Source: Coniferiporia sulphurascens (taxonomy: Eukaryota > Basidiomycota > Agaricomycetes > Hymenochaetales > Hymenochaetaceae). Taken from it: 64,000 nt of DNA. Below the pieces are notes generated by a model, which did no database searches, had not been told where the DNA came from, and was given only the letters and a program-made list of their open reading frames with translations. Made by a program: the position numbers and the translations under genes. Below, one piece after another: positions 11,549-23,777 of the stretch; the stretch's first letter is position 1, and each line of letters starts with the position of its first letter. Location: assembly GCA_002794785.1 (NCBI GenBank), contig NBBA01000021.1, positions 496,001-560,000 on the forward strand, given 5' to 3'.

Positions 11549-14500
11549 ATGACCACGATGTCGTCGATGCCGCCCACACCCCGAAAAGTGACGGCACCAT
11601 ACCAGGCCTCGGACAAGGAGAACTACTCGTCACCGCGGAAAATTGAGTGGGCAGAGAGCAAACAGGTTTTCACGTTCTCTCCGGACTCGGTGAGGGTGAC
11701 GAGCGTAGCAAGCACGTCGCTCAGGCCACGTAAATCAATCTTGAAGCCGTCACGTCCGATGCGACCTTTTCCTCAAGAGAAAAAACGCGACTTTACCCCT
11801 CTTCCTGATGATGCGCTGTCTAATGCCTGCTTTCTCGAGTTTCCTGTCTCTACTATTGTAGCGGATGGATCGAGTCTGCGCGAGCTCACTGAGGCGTACT
11901 CGATACTTGCGGCACGTATACGTGCGTCTGTGCCCCAGGACTTTTGGTCCTTCAAGACGCATGATCCGCGGTACCCTTTGTTCCGCCCCCTGAGACTGCA
12001 TGCGGACGCCGTCGCGGCTGCCATAGCTCGTGATCTCGGACGCGTTTTCGTCGACCCTCTCTTCTTACCTCTGGATCCTTCGCTTGATGGTATCGCTGGG
12101 CCGAGCAAAGTCCAGAAAACCCCTCTTACGCCCCGCGGAACACCCAACTCGAAATCTCTCAAAAGTCCTAAGAAGGGTGGCATGACGGAAGAACAAGTCA
12201 AATACGCGAGAGACCTAAGCACTGTTTCGAACGCGGCAATCAAATTCCTCATTCTCGCCTTCCAGGTTCCGGCCATTTACAATGTTTTCACAAGTGGGTT
12301 ACTCATAGTCATAGGCTATTTATAATACTGACGAAGTAATCTAGAGAAGCAGCTTGGAACACTCTTGACTGCGGTGCTGGCGATACCCCTTGCGGATACA
12401 CTTCGTTCACCCAGCGCAAGGAAAATTTGCGGGTTCGCTATTACATTGTTGCAATCGCAAAGGCTGCCCGAAGATATTCTCACTACGGCACGGGATCGGA
12501 TCGTGTACGCGTTACAACGTGCTATGGACGGTGCGCTTGGGAGGGAAGGCAAGAAAGGGGCGGTGAGCGAGGCTTTGCGAGTACGTTTCCATCATTCGTT
12601 GTGTCTTCCACAGGCTAAGAAGTATGATAGGCTGTGCACGATTTGTCGCTGTACAAGCCCGTGATCTTCGTCCCGGGGTTTGACATCTACATATCCTCGG
12701 TCCTCGAGAATCTCCTCACGCCGTCCTGCGCTCTTCGAGTTCAGGCAGCTCATGCACTAGGAGGATTCGTATTAGGCATTACTCAGCTCGGCGCTGACGC
12801 GGAAGATATTATCCGAAGCGTTTCGCCTCGCGTCATAGAATTTTTCCTCAGGAAAGACCCGCAACCAAACACACAAACTACCATTATGCGTACTTTGAGG
12901 ACAGCTTTGCGTTCTACAGAACCTGTACACCACGCCCAGGGGCCTTTTTGGGCTATATCCGTTCTGGCGAGCTTCATTGTGCTTTTTGGGCCTACGCTTC
13001 TCAAGGACCGTCAACTGCTGATGGCCTTCCGTTCAATTCTCGACATCAGTGTAAAGGCAAAGAAGAGAGTAGTCCGCATGGCTTCTTCCACGCTCTGGGG
13101 TCCGCTTATTTGGGTGTGGCAAAAGTGGCGTGGCTCTCCCGATGTCCTTGAAAACGAGGAAGATAGTGAAGAAGCTGCTGCGGAGTGCGAGAAGGTTAAG
13201 GCCTGTTTCTCGCAGATGCTCCGCCTGACGACGCGCCTTCCGGTCGGAATATCGTTTATCGGCACGCTTCTCGGCGCCAGCCATGCATCTTGTCAGCGTC
13301 AAGACTTGCTAATGGCACTCTTCGAACTTGGGGGCTCCGCACGATTGGGCGGCGATACAACACCTAGAGCACTAATGTTACTCGATCGTCTCGTTAACGC
13401 TCGTGAAGACAATGAGTTCTACGAGAATTGGTCGGATGTTTTTCTGGGGAAGCTTATCCCGACATCACTGCTCTCTGTAGCACCAGGTCTGCTGACGGCG
13501 GACATGGACCCATCAGTAATGACTCCGTTGGTAGAAGGCATAATTTCGCAGCAGCCAATGCATGAGGATGTTCGCCCCTTGTCTGATGAGGAACGTCGTC
13601 TGCCGGGCGTGTGGTTACGTGCTAAGGACGCGTGGATAGCATGCTTAGAGCAGCTCCAATTATCGGAGGATGACCCCGTCCCTGTGGGTATGAATCATTT
13701 GTCTACCTTTTTGTATTCTCACCTCTGGATCAGGATGTCGTCATTGAAATATGGACGGGTCTTATTCGTATGGGGGTATCTTCTGGGGGTAGGTCTTTTT
13801 TTCTTGGCAGGTAAGGACTGCTTGTCTTACGAAAATTCTATCTTCAGAAGAGCCTGCGATTGTCGCCGCTTTCGCTGAACAATGCGCAGACGTTTTGACT
13901 TCTATCTTAACGAATAACGCGATTGATCTCAGGGAGCAAAATGAAGAGACTGATGTTCCAACCTCGACCCCGGCTGAGTCTGAATCGACTGTCGTCGGAA
14001 CGGGCGAGAGCAAAGGAGCAGTTGGGGATGCAAGTTCCGCAGCTAATATGCGTTTTAAGCTCATGCTTGTGCGCAGTTTATGGGCGGCCGCAGTTGGTGT
14101 ACTCCCCGCAGGCTCGCGGAAGTACGCGGTGAAGCCGATGCTGCGATTCCTCGTGCAGGAGCACCGTGTTCTCGTCCCGTCAAACGATAGCGACACAGAC
14201 GAGGACAAGGATGAAGCATTGAGCGAATGGGCACAGCTTTGCGCGCAGGTCGTGGCGCTCAGTACTACGAACATCACACCGGCATTGTGGGCTCGCAATT
14301 GGGGATGGGACGGAAGGACTACAGCGCGTGCGTGGCGTGGATACGCACGCGGTTGGGCAGAGGACAGTAGAGGCTCGTGGAAGGGAGCGACTGCTGTGCT
14401 TGGGCTGCCTTTCAGGTATGTTCTTAATGCAGAATGGAAGCTGACCAATACGGATGCTAATGTTGTGTATCCGTCCACAGGAAGGTCTCGCCATGGGACA

Positions 14501-16351
14501 TGTCAGACGCGGATTTGTCCACATGGAACAGTCTCCTTTTGTACGCTGTTGAGGCAGGAGCTAACGATTACGTCTCTGCACCCGATGTCCTTGAGGGCGT
14601 TGTCCAGTGCATTGAACGACAACACATCATAACGTTTGTCTACAGATTGTTATGGAATTCGCGCCCGAGACTAATTCAACGGACCTTTTAGATTGACCTC
14701 AACCTTACGAATTGCGGATCACCTCCTAAGTGCATTTGAGAAGGCGATCGAGCGATGTACAACGCTTCCCAACAATTTCGTGGACTTGATACATGAGATC
14801 CTTGTCACTGCGTATCCGCCTCAACCACGCAATAAGGTCGTCGCTATCTGGCTGCTGCGTTCGCTGCAAATGACCATAAGCAACTGCCCGAGAGAGCTCG
14901 TTATTGAGCTGCTTGAAGCACTGCAAGACGGATTGAGCACGTGGATCGCAGACGAATGCGTAGTGTTTTCAAAGGAGGAATATTCCAGCGAGATTGTCCC
15001 GCTCTTCCAGACGGTTCTCGTGGCCCTGGAGCTTCTTCCGCCTTCAACAGAGGTCCTCCAGTCTCTCTCCGGGATAATCGCTTCGGCACTGCAGCAGGAC
15101 TCGGGATCAGATACAATTGCTGATGAGCGAGAGGAGGCATTGTCGTCGTTCACGGAGTTCTGGTCTAATAGCTGCAAGGATCTCGTGCCACCGAAGGACG
15201 GATGGGCGGATGGTATTGCACAGGCTCTGTCGCTTGCTTTCCCTGAGAAGCCCATCGAAGTCGAGGAAGTTCAAGTTACCGGAATTCAGGAGACGAACGT
15301 GCTGGGTTGCGACGATGATGAACTGGATGTCCTTCTGCATACGTCTACTCCTCGTCGGCGTCCTGTTAGCGAGATTCCTCTTCCGCCATCGCCCTCACCA
15401 GTTCGGGTCCGACTCGGTCCAGGGATGTCCCTCGCGACTACTCCGAAGAAGTCTATTGGAGCGGCTACGACGCGTCCGCGGCGCTCAGCCGCACCGCGCC
15501 CGCCCGCACTGTTTATGAATTCGCCTCCGTCGCCTACGGCTCTAAGGACGGCACGACACAAGACGGCTGCCGGCCGTCAGTCGCGCCTGAGCGTCGCGTC
15601 TAGGGGCAGTCCCGAAAAGGAGAACATGCCGCCGTCCTCTGACGTTGACGAGGATGAGGATGCGTCCCTAGGGACGAAGCGGGTGCTCGCGATGGCGGAC
15701 TCGAGCCCGCTGAGGGCAAAGAAGCGTCGCGTACAGAGCCTGAGCGTGAGTGAGGGCTCAGACGATAGCGAGGACGCGCGCGCGATCGAGGAGGCACTTT
15801 TGCGCGACGTCCCGTCGTCTAGCCCGCCGCGTGCTCCGCTGGCGAAGAGCAGTGCAGGGAACGCCCTTGAGGTTCCGCTGCCGCAGACGCCGTCGAAGCG
15901 TGCGCGCGGTGGGGCCGCCGCCGGTCCTGGGGCTAGAGCGCTCAATCTCATAAGCCCTTCTAAGCGTAGGAAGACGCGCACGGGAGAAAACGAGGATGGT
16001 CGGAAGGTCCTGCAGCGCGGTGTTTGTGTGGACGAAGACGAGGAGGACGAGTGGTTGCCTTCTTCGTCCGATGTTGAGTCGGAGGACGAGACGTCTGGGT
16101 CGTCTTCGCCTGTGGGGCCGTTTACCCCGCGTGCGACGGCACACTCGGGTCGGGCTGTGATCCCGCTGAACTTGAACCTGGGCGTGGGCGTGGGCGTGGG
16201 CGTGCGGAGCGAGCCGGCGAGCGACGATTCGGTCGGGACGGGTAGCAGCCCGACGCGGAATATCCGGCGGCTGGCGCGCTCGTCTGGGGCGCATCGGCGG
16301 GAGAAAGCGGGTCCTGGGGTCGAAGGGTTACGACTTGCTGTGCCTTTGTGA
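11549..16351 (+). CDS. rif1: RIF1, telomere and replication-timing regulator
   Basis: The start ATG at 11549 gives MTTMSSMPPTPRKV. Introns were resolved at 12294-12344, 12581-12630 and around 13691-13734, 13800-13848, 14415-14480 and 14630-14690; joins keep the frame. The N-terminal half is the helical-repeat Rif1_N domain (for example AVLAIPLADTLRSPSARKIC, VQAAHALGGFVLGITQLG). The C-terminal part is a long Ser/Pro/acidic tail with basic clusters (KRVLAMADSSPLRAKKRRVQ). RIF1 recruits protein phosphatase 1 to limit origin firing and acts at telomeres and DNA breaks. A SILK-type PP1 docking motif (RKSILKP) lies near residue 65, the N-terminal position known from yeasts. The 3' 1.46 kb is the donor of the pseudogene fragment at 55385-56593. 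Confidence 0.85.
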
Positions 16352-18318
16352 ATGGAAGAAGGGCCGAATCCGATGCATTTCCTTCCAGGTCCCTTATCCT
16401 CTCCTAAATCCTTCTCTGGGTCATTTTCTTTTCTGTTCAATTCGATTTGCATTTTTCGTCTCCATCTCTCCTCCTTGCGACACCTGTTTTCCTTCTAGAC
16501 GATCCCGATCAAGGCTACGGTTTTTGTGAATTATTCTGCATACTTTTATCGCGTCTTGTCCCTCCATCCGAGTCCCTGCGTTTCTCATTTCTCGTTTTTT
16601 TTTTCATTTTCAAGTTCTATCACCCCGCAATTTCCTTCTTCCGATTCGAGCGGTCCACATCAGCTATAATTCCGAGTGTAATATGACATCGTCATCGTCA
16701 ATGAGAAATGTATATCGTACAAAGTATCTTCGGGCGTCAATATTGGACAATACAAATTTGACCCCTCTTATCAGTTGATGTGTGAGGATGTACATTTTAC
16801 ACAAAGACAAATCTGGAAAGAGGGGCGATCTTCGCCTGCTGAAGCGGAGCTTCAATTTAATCCCAATCGTCCGTACTCTTCCATCTTGATACTTACCAAG
16901 GCTTTGAGCTGATGTCTTCCTTCAAGATCGTGCTGCGGGGGTGGAGGAGAGGCTCAGGGTGAAAGATAGAAAGACTGAAGCAGAGGTCCCGCTTCCTGAT
17001 CCCTTAGGCGGGGCGGAGGGTCATACCAAAGTGCGTACAGCCCAAGCCTGAATCGGATGGTCCCATAACAATTGTTTAGTGAGGTCAAGTTCCGGACTGG
17101 AAAGTCCTCGAGGCCTCACTATCGTTTCCGATAAGTATACGCTCCAACGAGACGGCGACGCCGAAATGGAAGATAGAGCGTCCTAGCACGATAGCACCCT
17201 GAAGTCACAAAAAGAAAATCTAACAAGCCGTGATCGTTTAAACCCGACGATTGCCTTACCATTCACTGGACTCCTACTCCGGCTATCCGGTATGCCTCCT
17301 AAATTCAATTCAATAAAGCCTCAGTTTCTTATTCACTAAGGACTCCACGTTTGGCAGGATTGCCCGTACGACAGCTCCCATCTTCGTGTTTCGTTTCTAT
17401 AATGCAGGCCCGGCACAAATAACCCAGATTCCAACCCGAAGTAAGTAAGTAAGTAAGGCTGATTACTGCAGATCGTCGCCGTTTACTCTGTTGTCCAAGG
17501 ATTTCTTGCCAGTATTCACTTTCCCTCACGATCCAGGTGAACACGACCATCCAATGTCTTGCGATTGACTGCTGCTCATCATGCTCGTATTTAACTCGGG
17601 CAGGTTTCCAAAACGTTCCGTTGCCAGAGATTTTGTTTCTTGTGCTGCGTGGCTCGGGCTGTATACGCAATATATAAATCTTAGGTGTTGAAGTTCGAGC
17701 TCGATGCCGAAACGGCGTCGGAGTTTGAAATCTTTTTCGTAGTTTTTTCACTGCTTGTATGCGCTCGGTTTCCCTCGAGCGATTATCTACTGGTTACAAA
17801 ATATCTACGTTGGCATACGGAAAGCATTTGCAAGCGCCGCAAATTGCTGAAAACCAACATTAGGTACCGTATCCGTATCGTAACGGCTGATGGACTTGAA
17901 AATACGGCACCGTATTATACGGTAGGGCATCCATTTCCCATGATCCAAGACGGCTCATGGGCGGTACTTTGCTCACGATCAATTCGATTTATTCAGTATG
18001 ACAGGAATGGCTACAACTTGTCCTACAATTGTGTTGAACAGTCCAAAAAAACATACAATACGGTTACACAGGTCCCGGTTGATGCGTCAGTCAGTCATGG
18101 CAAGATACTATACATAGTTAAAGGAAGATAACGAGGCCCTTAGCGTCAATAGCGCTCACGCCGCCCCCCTTCGGCGGCGATGATAAGTAATTGCTGCCCG
18201 TCCTGCATCTAATGGGGTGGAAAACTAGTCATCAGAGCTTGAGCTCAACATAAATTAGTCATGAATCCGTACATTTTACTTCAATCCGTTTATCAACCTG
18301 AAAAAAAAACAATTTCAA
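16352..18318. other. RIF1 3' flank and non-coding duplicated sequence
   Basis: 16352-16745 continues the RIF1 3' UTR and is duplicated at 55018-55384. 16771-18318 is duplicated at about 58940-60270. A minus-strand frame at 17329-17751 is partly conserved in copy B, but the amino-acid changes are not conservative and no domain is seen, so it is not called. 17960-18310 resembles 1835-2160 and is the 3' flank of the ISG12-like unit. Confidence 0.5.
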
Positions 18319-18947
18319 TTACGGGTTCTTGTAGTCCTCGTCCTTCTCCGCATCCTCGTCCACATCCATTTTGGCGGGGGGCGCGTTCTTCTCGGACTTT
18401 CTTCGCATTTTTCTGCCAATAGCGATGGCGCCAGCACCGACAGTGCCAGCGGCAATACCAGCACCGGCGGTCGAGGTGGCGGCTGTAGCGACGGTGGCCG
18501 CAGCAGCGGTACCGGCACCGGTAGCGACGGCGGCGGCAGCAGCAGCGGCACTCACCCCTCCGGCAATAGCAGAACCGACGAACGGCAGTGCGCCACCCAT
18601 AGCGACGCTCTGCGCAGTCGCGAACAACCCCCCAGCAGCGACGGTGCCACCCATCCCTGCTTGTATGGCGGCAGCAATAGAGCCTACCGAAAGAGTTAGC
18701 ACTTTGGTTGGTGACGAGACATCTAGCTGGGCTGACCTGCTATGGGGCCGGCGGCACCGAACCCGATGCAACCAAGCGCGGCAGGTGCGACGACCGGGGC
18801 AACGACAATCGCACCAACGATGGCGCTCCCAGCTATGATGGCGGCTTTAAGAGCTGCTGGGGTTAAAAATACTGCAAGAGGGACTATATTCGCGGAGAGT
18901 TAGTAGTGTATCGCTAAGTACTGGAAAAAGCAAGCATTCTTACACAT
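18319..18947 (-). CDS. ISG12/IFI6-IFI27-like protein, copy A
   Basis: Exon 1 is ATG plus one base (18947-18944). Intron 1 is 18943-18872 (72 nt, CTACTAAC branch, CTTGCAG acceptor) and intron 2 is 18736-18684 (53 nt, GTGCTAAC branch). The spliced start reads MLFLTPAALKAAIIAGS. The core has PAALGCIGFGAAGPIAG, SIAAAIQAGMGGTVAAGG and ATAQSVAMGGALPF, followed by an Ala/Gly/Thr repeat, IGRKMRRKSEKNAPPAK and an acidic tail. The product is about 165 residues and closest to copy 2. Membrane association is inferred from the composition. It lies inside segmental-duplication copy A, between RIF1 and KRE6. Confidence 0.75.
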
Positions 18948-20744
18948 ATTTCTATGCTGGGAGTGAAAAGTAATACTGTAACTTAGTTCTGCGATGTTGG
19001 TGGTTTGTGGAAGACATACCAGGACGATGTTGGCCGTATTTAAAGGCCAAAAACAGGGTGGTGCCACCGATGTTGATATGCTAAGGGCATTAATAACATT
19101 CAGAAGTCTCTTAGGGATCGGAGTTTTCCGAATGTCACGGTATGATAATTGCAAACCGTTACAAATACTGGCACACCGCTACAAATTCAGCGGCTTATGC
19201 TAGTATTGCAACCAATGGGTCGAGAGCCATCTCCGTGACCGGATGGTAAGGCAAGCTGGAGTCGCCATGATCATTAACTGCTCCTCAGCCCCCGGGCCTG
19301 GGACACTAGTAGGAGAAGCCGTAGCACAAATGGCATAGCCATTTACACCTGATAAAATCATAACAACCTAGCGGATGCAACATACTCTATCCAAAGTACG
19401 CGCCGCTGTGTGTAAATTTTAGAGAGATCTAGAAACTGTGGACGAGTGAGAGTATTGATCACTCTGCTCGTTGAGGGGAGATAATAGAGTTTCAAGCTCC
19501 GAAATCTCCGACGACCACCGGTTCGGCGCGGTCAACTTGAAGTCGACTTCAAAGCCGAAAGGGAACAAAGTAGGAATTCACACAAAGTATGGCAATTGCA
19601 AATGTCCGTGTCGACTGATGGAACGAGAACAGAGGAGAGGGGCATTAACGCAGAAAATAGAAAAAGTAACAACTTTGAACTTCTGGAGAATTAGATCCCT
19701 GTCAAATCCATTGCCAGTGACCGATTGGATAGTCAGGCACATTTTATCCAGATGTTTCCGAGTGTGCGAATGAACTGCGAATACCGTCCGTTCTGGTATT
19801 TGGCCATGAAAGGAGCATAGCAGAAATAAGCCTCAATATTAAGGTATTCCAAACCAAAACGAGTAAGTACTAGTATGCTTCCTGCCAGTGTGAATGCGAA
19901 ACAACACTTGTGGCTCGTGCAATAATGGTAATTCGAAATATAAAACACAAGAAAAACAGTCCTACCGCACTCGTCACCTTTCCTACTACGACGTGTAACG
20001 AAAAAGTCAACTACGCACCAGCCACCAAAGGGCATCAGTAGTCTCAACAGCATACGCACTCGTTTCTCGACGGACGAGCCACTTCACATCACCTCGGACC
20101 ACCACACAGGCGAACGAATTCACAGCGCGCGCAGATATACTTATTGTGAAGGGTATGTGGGTGGACGAATCAGCTATGTACAGGTAGTAACGGGTGCAGG
20201 ATATATATACATATATCGACTACAAAGCAGAACCAACCCCAGTCTCAGTCATCAGTCATAGGAAAAAGCCCTCTGAATCAAGACCGACCGAACTAAGATC
20301 ATGAGTAAATCCGCTAGTAAGAACAAAACGGGGGGTAGGGGGAAACTCCAGGGGAAAAAAGAAGACAACGAAAACATAGCTAAGAAAGTAAGCCACCTAG
20401 ATCTTTTTAGATGTGAGTAAATATGATGAAGCACCCGTTAGCCATGTACGCGATTGCAGATATAATTAGTCGTGGTCGTGGGCCACACACACGTGGCAGC
20501 GCAGCGGTCAACGAGCGAGAGTGTACTGAAAGGAGTGAGTGATAAAGGAGGGGAAAGGCTGGATTTACAGCCCAGTGCGCGCTTGGCGCCGTGGCGACAC
20601 ACACGTGCCACGGGTGGGAATCGACCTTGAAAGGTCGCCGTAATCGGAGGAAAGTCGATTGTGTATAAAAACGTGTTGCGTGGGGATGCTGGGTAGATAT
20701 TTGCAGAGAGAGATACGGTGGAGGAGCGTGAGGTCACGCTGCAC
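18948..20744. other. Upstream flank of ISG12-like copy A, non-coding
   Basis: 19240-19760 matches the flanks at 1-640 and 3080-3760. The rest (19760-20744) matches 56700-57750 inverted. The KRE6 3' UTR should extend down from 20745. No coding frame is supported. Confidence 0.5.
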
Positions 20745-23478
20745 TCAGCACTGACCGAGGAAGCTGTTCTTCGGGAAAGGCTGACCATATTCTAACTGCC
20801 AGGTGGTCAAGTTAGGATTGTTGTAAGCCTCCGTATATCTGAGGGTAGAGAGAATCGGTAATCAGTAACGCAGCACGCAGCGAGGGGAGCCATAGGCCTC
20901 GAAGACACAAGCAAAATAAAATAAGACAATTAGGGAAGATCACGTACTGGTTTATGTATGCTGCCGTTGGGAAGTCCGGGGGGTCGCAGCCGACGTTCTT
21001 AGAACCCGAGGGCTGGTAGACACGCATATAGTCGATTTTCATGACCGTCGGGAACGTCAAGTCGGGCAAGTCAACCCAGCCGAAACTCTCAGAAATGCCC
21101 AAATTCACGATGAGATACTAAAATGCCGAGGGAGAGAAGAACGTCAAACGTCAAGATACAGCTTCAGCTATAAGCATGTACAGAGAACTCGTACCATAGG
21201 CTCCTGTGGAATGGGCCGCGCGGAGATCTCTACCGCCGAGTCAGCCGCCATTCCTCCTGAGTTAAGCTGCCATGCAAGCTTGTTGTCCGTAATCCAGGCG
21301 ATATAACTAAGAGGCACCTCAGCTGAGCATCGATACGGAGGACACGGGGAAAAGGGCGTATTACTTACGCGTTGTCGAAACCGGGCTTGTACTCTACAGC
21401 ATAAATGCTAAAGCACCCTCCCGTCAGCTCGTAACACTCCTGGTTCGTGTACGTCAGCGCGGATGAAGCCTGCTGCCACACACCGCCTTGGTACGAGTTG
21501 AGCACGGTACCAGTAGCATTCGGGATGAGGAAGTTGCCGGATGTGTTGAACCAGGCGTATTCCGCGTTGAACGGTGCCCACTGGCCGGACTGCGACACCT
21601 GACCCAGAGCGGGGGTGTCATACGACACCGTCGCCTCGAACATGTCGATTTCGGGTGCGGAGCGTCCGACGAACGTCCCGTCCTCGTGCATGGGACCTGG
21701 GTGCGACTCGCCTGCGCACGTGCACCGCGACAGACGCTGACCCGGGAGGAATGAGAGCAGGTTCCCGTTACTGGGGTCACCATTCTCCACCGCACTACAA
21801 GACAATCAGGTCAGCATGGATGGGGCAAACAAGGAAAGCTGAAGACCAACGCAAGGGGCAGACCATTGATACTCTGGTTAGCGACGGTACCGACGTCGCA
21901 TGCATCATACGAATACGGCCATGTGCCTTCGAGGGAGGCACCGTAGCCAGCGCGTCCCAAGTTTCCCATAGTCCATCTTAAAAAATAAGAAATAAGACGG
22001 GTTTTCGAATACGCCGCATCTCGCGGATCAAAATCAAATCAGCTTACACAGCGGGCCAAAGACCACTGCAGATCATGATCGTAAAGGTTGAATAAGAAAA
22101 TTTAATAGACAACAGCGATCGCAACGCACTGGATGTTGTTTGGTCCGGGCATCGAGACGCTCGCCACGAAAACTCCACCGGTAAAGCAGAACTTGTTCCA
22201 CGACGTCATCATGCCTCCTGTGTAGTTCATCCCGTGCTCCGAAGAGTTCGTTAAGGTGATCTCGAGGTAGCCGTCCTTCGTAGTGAGGGCTGAGGGATCG
22301 TACCTGCGCCACAGTCAACCTCCTACGCGTGCATCGATACAATCCATCAGAGAGCCCACCAGTTCAAATTGCCCGTCTGCCAGTAATCCAAGTCCGCCGC
22401 TTCCCAATACGGGTCGTCTAAGACGAGAACACGCGTCAGCTTAGACGTGAAGCTCAGGGACACCAAAGATCGTACCCCCTGGGTAGAACGTTCGTCCGGG
22501 CGTGTTGAACTCGTCCGAGAAGACGAGCTCGAGCGTGGAGCCGTCGACATATGAGGTCATGGTGAGCGCATCAGACGGCGTCTCTGTATCGATGAGGCCG
22601 AAGTTCCCAATGCTCGGGACCTGGCCTGTGCCGTTGGTCCCGCCAATGTTGAACCCGCCGAGTGTAGAGAGCGGCTTCTTGAGAAAGTGCGTCGCGATGG
22701 GCCAGCCGGCGCTGGAAGAAGAAGGCGCGTATCGCGTCAGCCGTGCAAACAAAACGGAAAGTACCTAGACCCAGTACAGAAGACAAAAAGAAACACATAC
22801 AATAGCGCAAAGATAGCGACACAAAGAACGAACTACGACACGACAGCAGAGAATCAGGAGGAGTGCAAAACACACGAGAGGGATAAAGAAACAGGTGCGT
22901 ACAAGACAACCGACGTTCACCATTCCGCGGTGGGTGAAAATCGTACCACCCATGTCGACCGTCTTGTCGCGCTTAGGGTCGGGCTCGTGCAGGCTGTCAT
23001 CTGGCTCGCGCATACCAGCTATGTTCGCGGTCCCCCATGACGACGGATCAGGTGCGAGTGAATACTACAACACAAACGAAGGTAAGCAACCGCTCAACTA
23101 GCTTATTAGCTGCAGACAGGGATACCTTGGACGCGTTTTTCCCAATGTAGTTATCAGACATGAGCGATCTGTTCGAGGACTGTTCCGCGGGCGTATAGGG
23201 TGACTCTGCCTGCGCAGTCACAAGGCCGCCGAGGGGGTCAGGGAGTCAGTACACAACATCGCGGGCATCGGAAAAGGGGGCGTTGCGTTGCGAAATATAT
23301 GCATGGCGCACAGACTGACAGAATAGAGGTCGCCGCGCTGGAGGTTCGGCCATGTCTTCGGGGACGGCGCGACTGAGGGAGAGAGAAGCGGTGCGCTGGA
23401 GGAAGACGTCAGGGCCGAGTCGCGGTACGATTCTTCGTAGGGGGCGGGAGAGGCATGGCGGCTTGTCTGCGGGTTCAT
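20745..23478 (-). CDS. KRE6/SKN1-type GH16 protein, beta-glucan assembly
   Basis: A multi-exon gene. The start at 23478 gives [17 protein letters not shown]. Exon 1 ends ...GDLYS and joins [12 protein letters not shown] in frame. A 32-nt exon (22801-22832) completes the single membrane segment [20 protein letters not shown], giving type II topology: cytosolic N-terminus, then a lumenal catalytic domain. The GH16 domain shows [56 protein letters not shown] and the catalytic motif EIDMFEATV. The last exon ends [15 protein letters not shown] and stops at 20745. KRE6/SKN1 proteins act in the secretory pathway in making cell-wall beta-1,6-glucan. The final exon is the part copied to 56605-56700. 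Confidence 0.88.
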
Positions 23479-23777
23479 GGACGCGGGCAGGCTGGGGGGA
23501 AATAGGGGAGAACAACGAGCGGGGGCGGGGAGAGGGGAGAGGGGAACGACAAGACAAGGAGGACGGGAACGACAAGGCAGGGAGAGAGCGAGGGACGGTG
23601 GGACTATTCTTGGACATCCTCATCAAATTTAGATTTCTGACGAGCTCGGCCGCCATGTGCTGGCCCTCGGCATCCTCACGACTATCATAAGTACGTGATT
23701 GGCTTCAAGTAATACAAAAACACCTGTGTCTACCGACAAAAGTAATAAAGACGGAGGAAGGGAGAAAGGGGGAAAAG

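Larger units (their letters stand above)
14893..20866 (+). repeat. Segmental duplication, donor copy A
   Basis: This 6.0-kb block is present again, inverted and rearranged, at 55018-60270. It holds the 3' third of RIF1, an ISG12-like gene and the last exon of KRE6. Both flanking genes are complete here and truncated in the other copy, so this is the donor. Matches: 14893-16745 with 56593-55018, and 16771-20866 with 60270-56594, both inverted. Confidence 0.88.

Noticed and set aside
17329..17751. Frame conserved between copies A (17329-17751) and B (59303-59671)
   Set aside because: Similarity is explained by the segmental duplication; replacements are not conservative, the ends differ, and no domain is seen.
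14893..20866. Duplication caused by a transposon or Helitron capture
   Set aside because: No terminal inverted repeats, target-site duplication, Helitron CTRR end or transposase was seen at the outer ends of copy B, and the permuted order fits a circle better. Not fully excluded.
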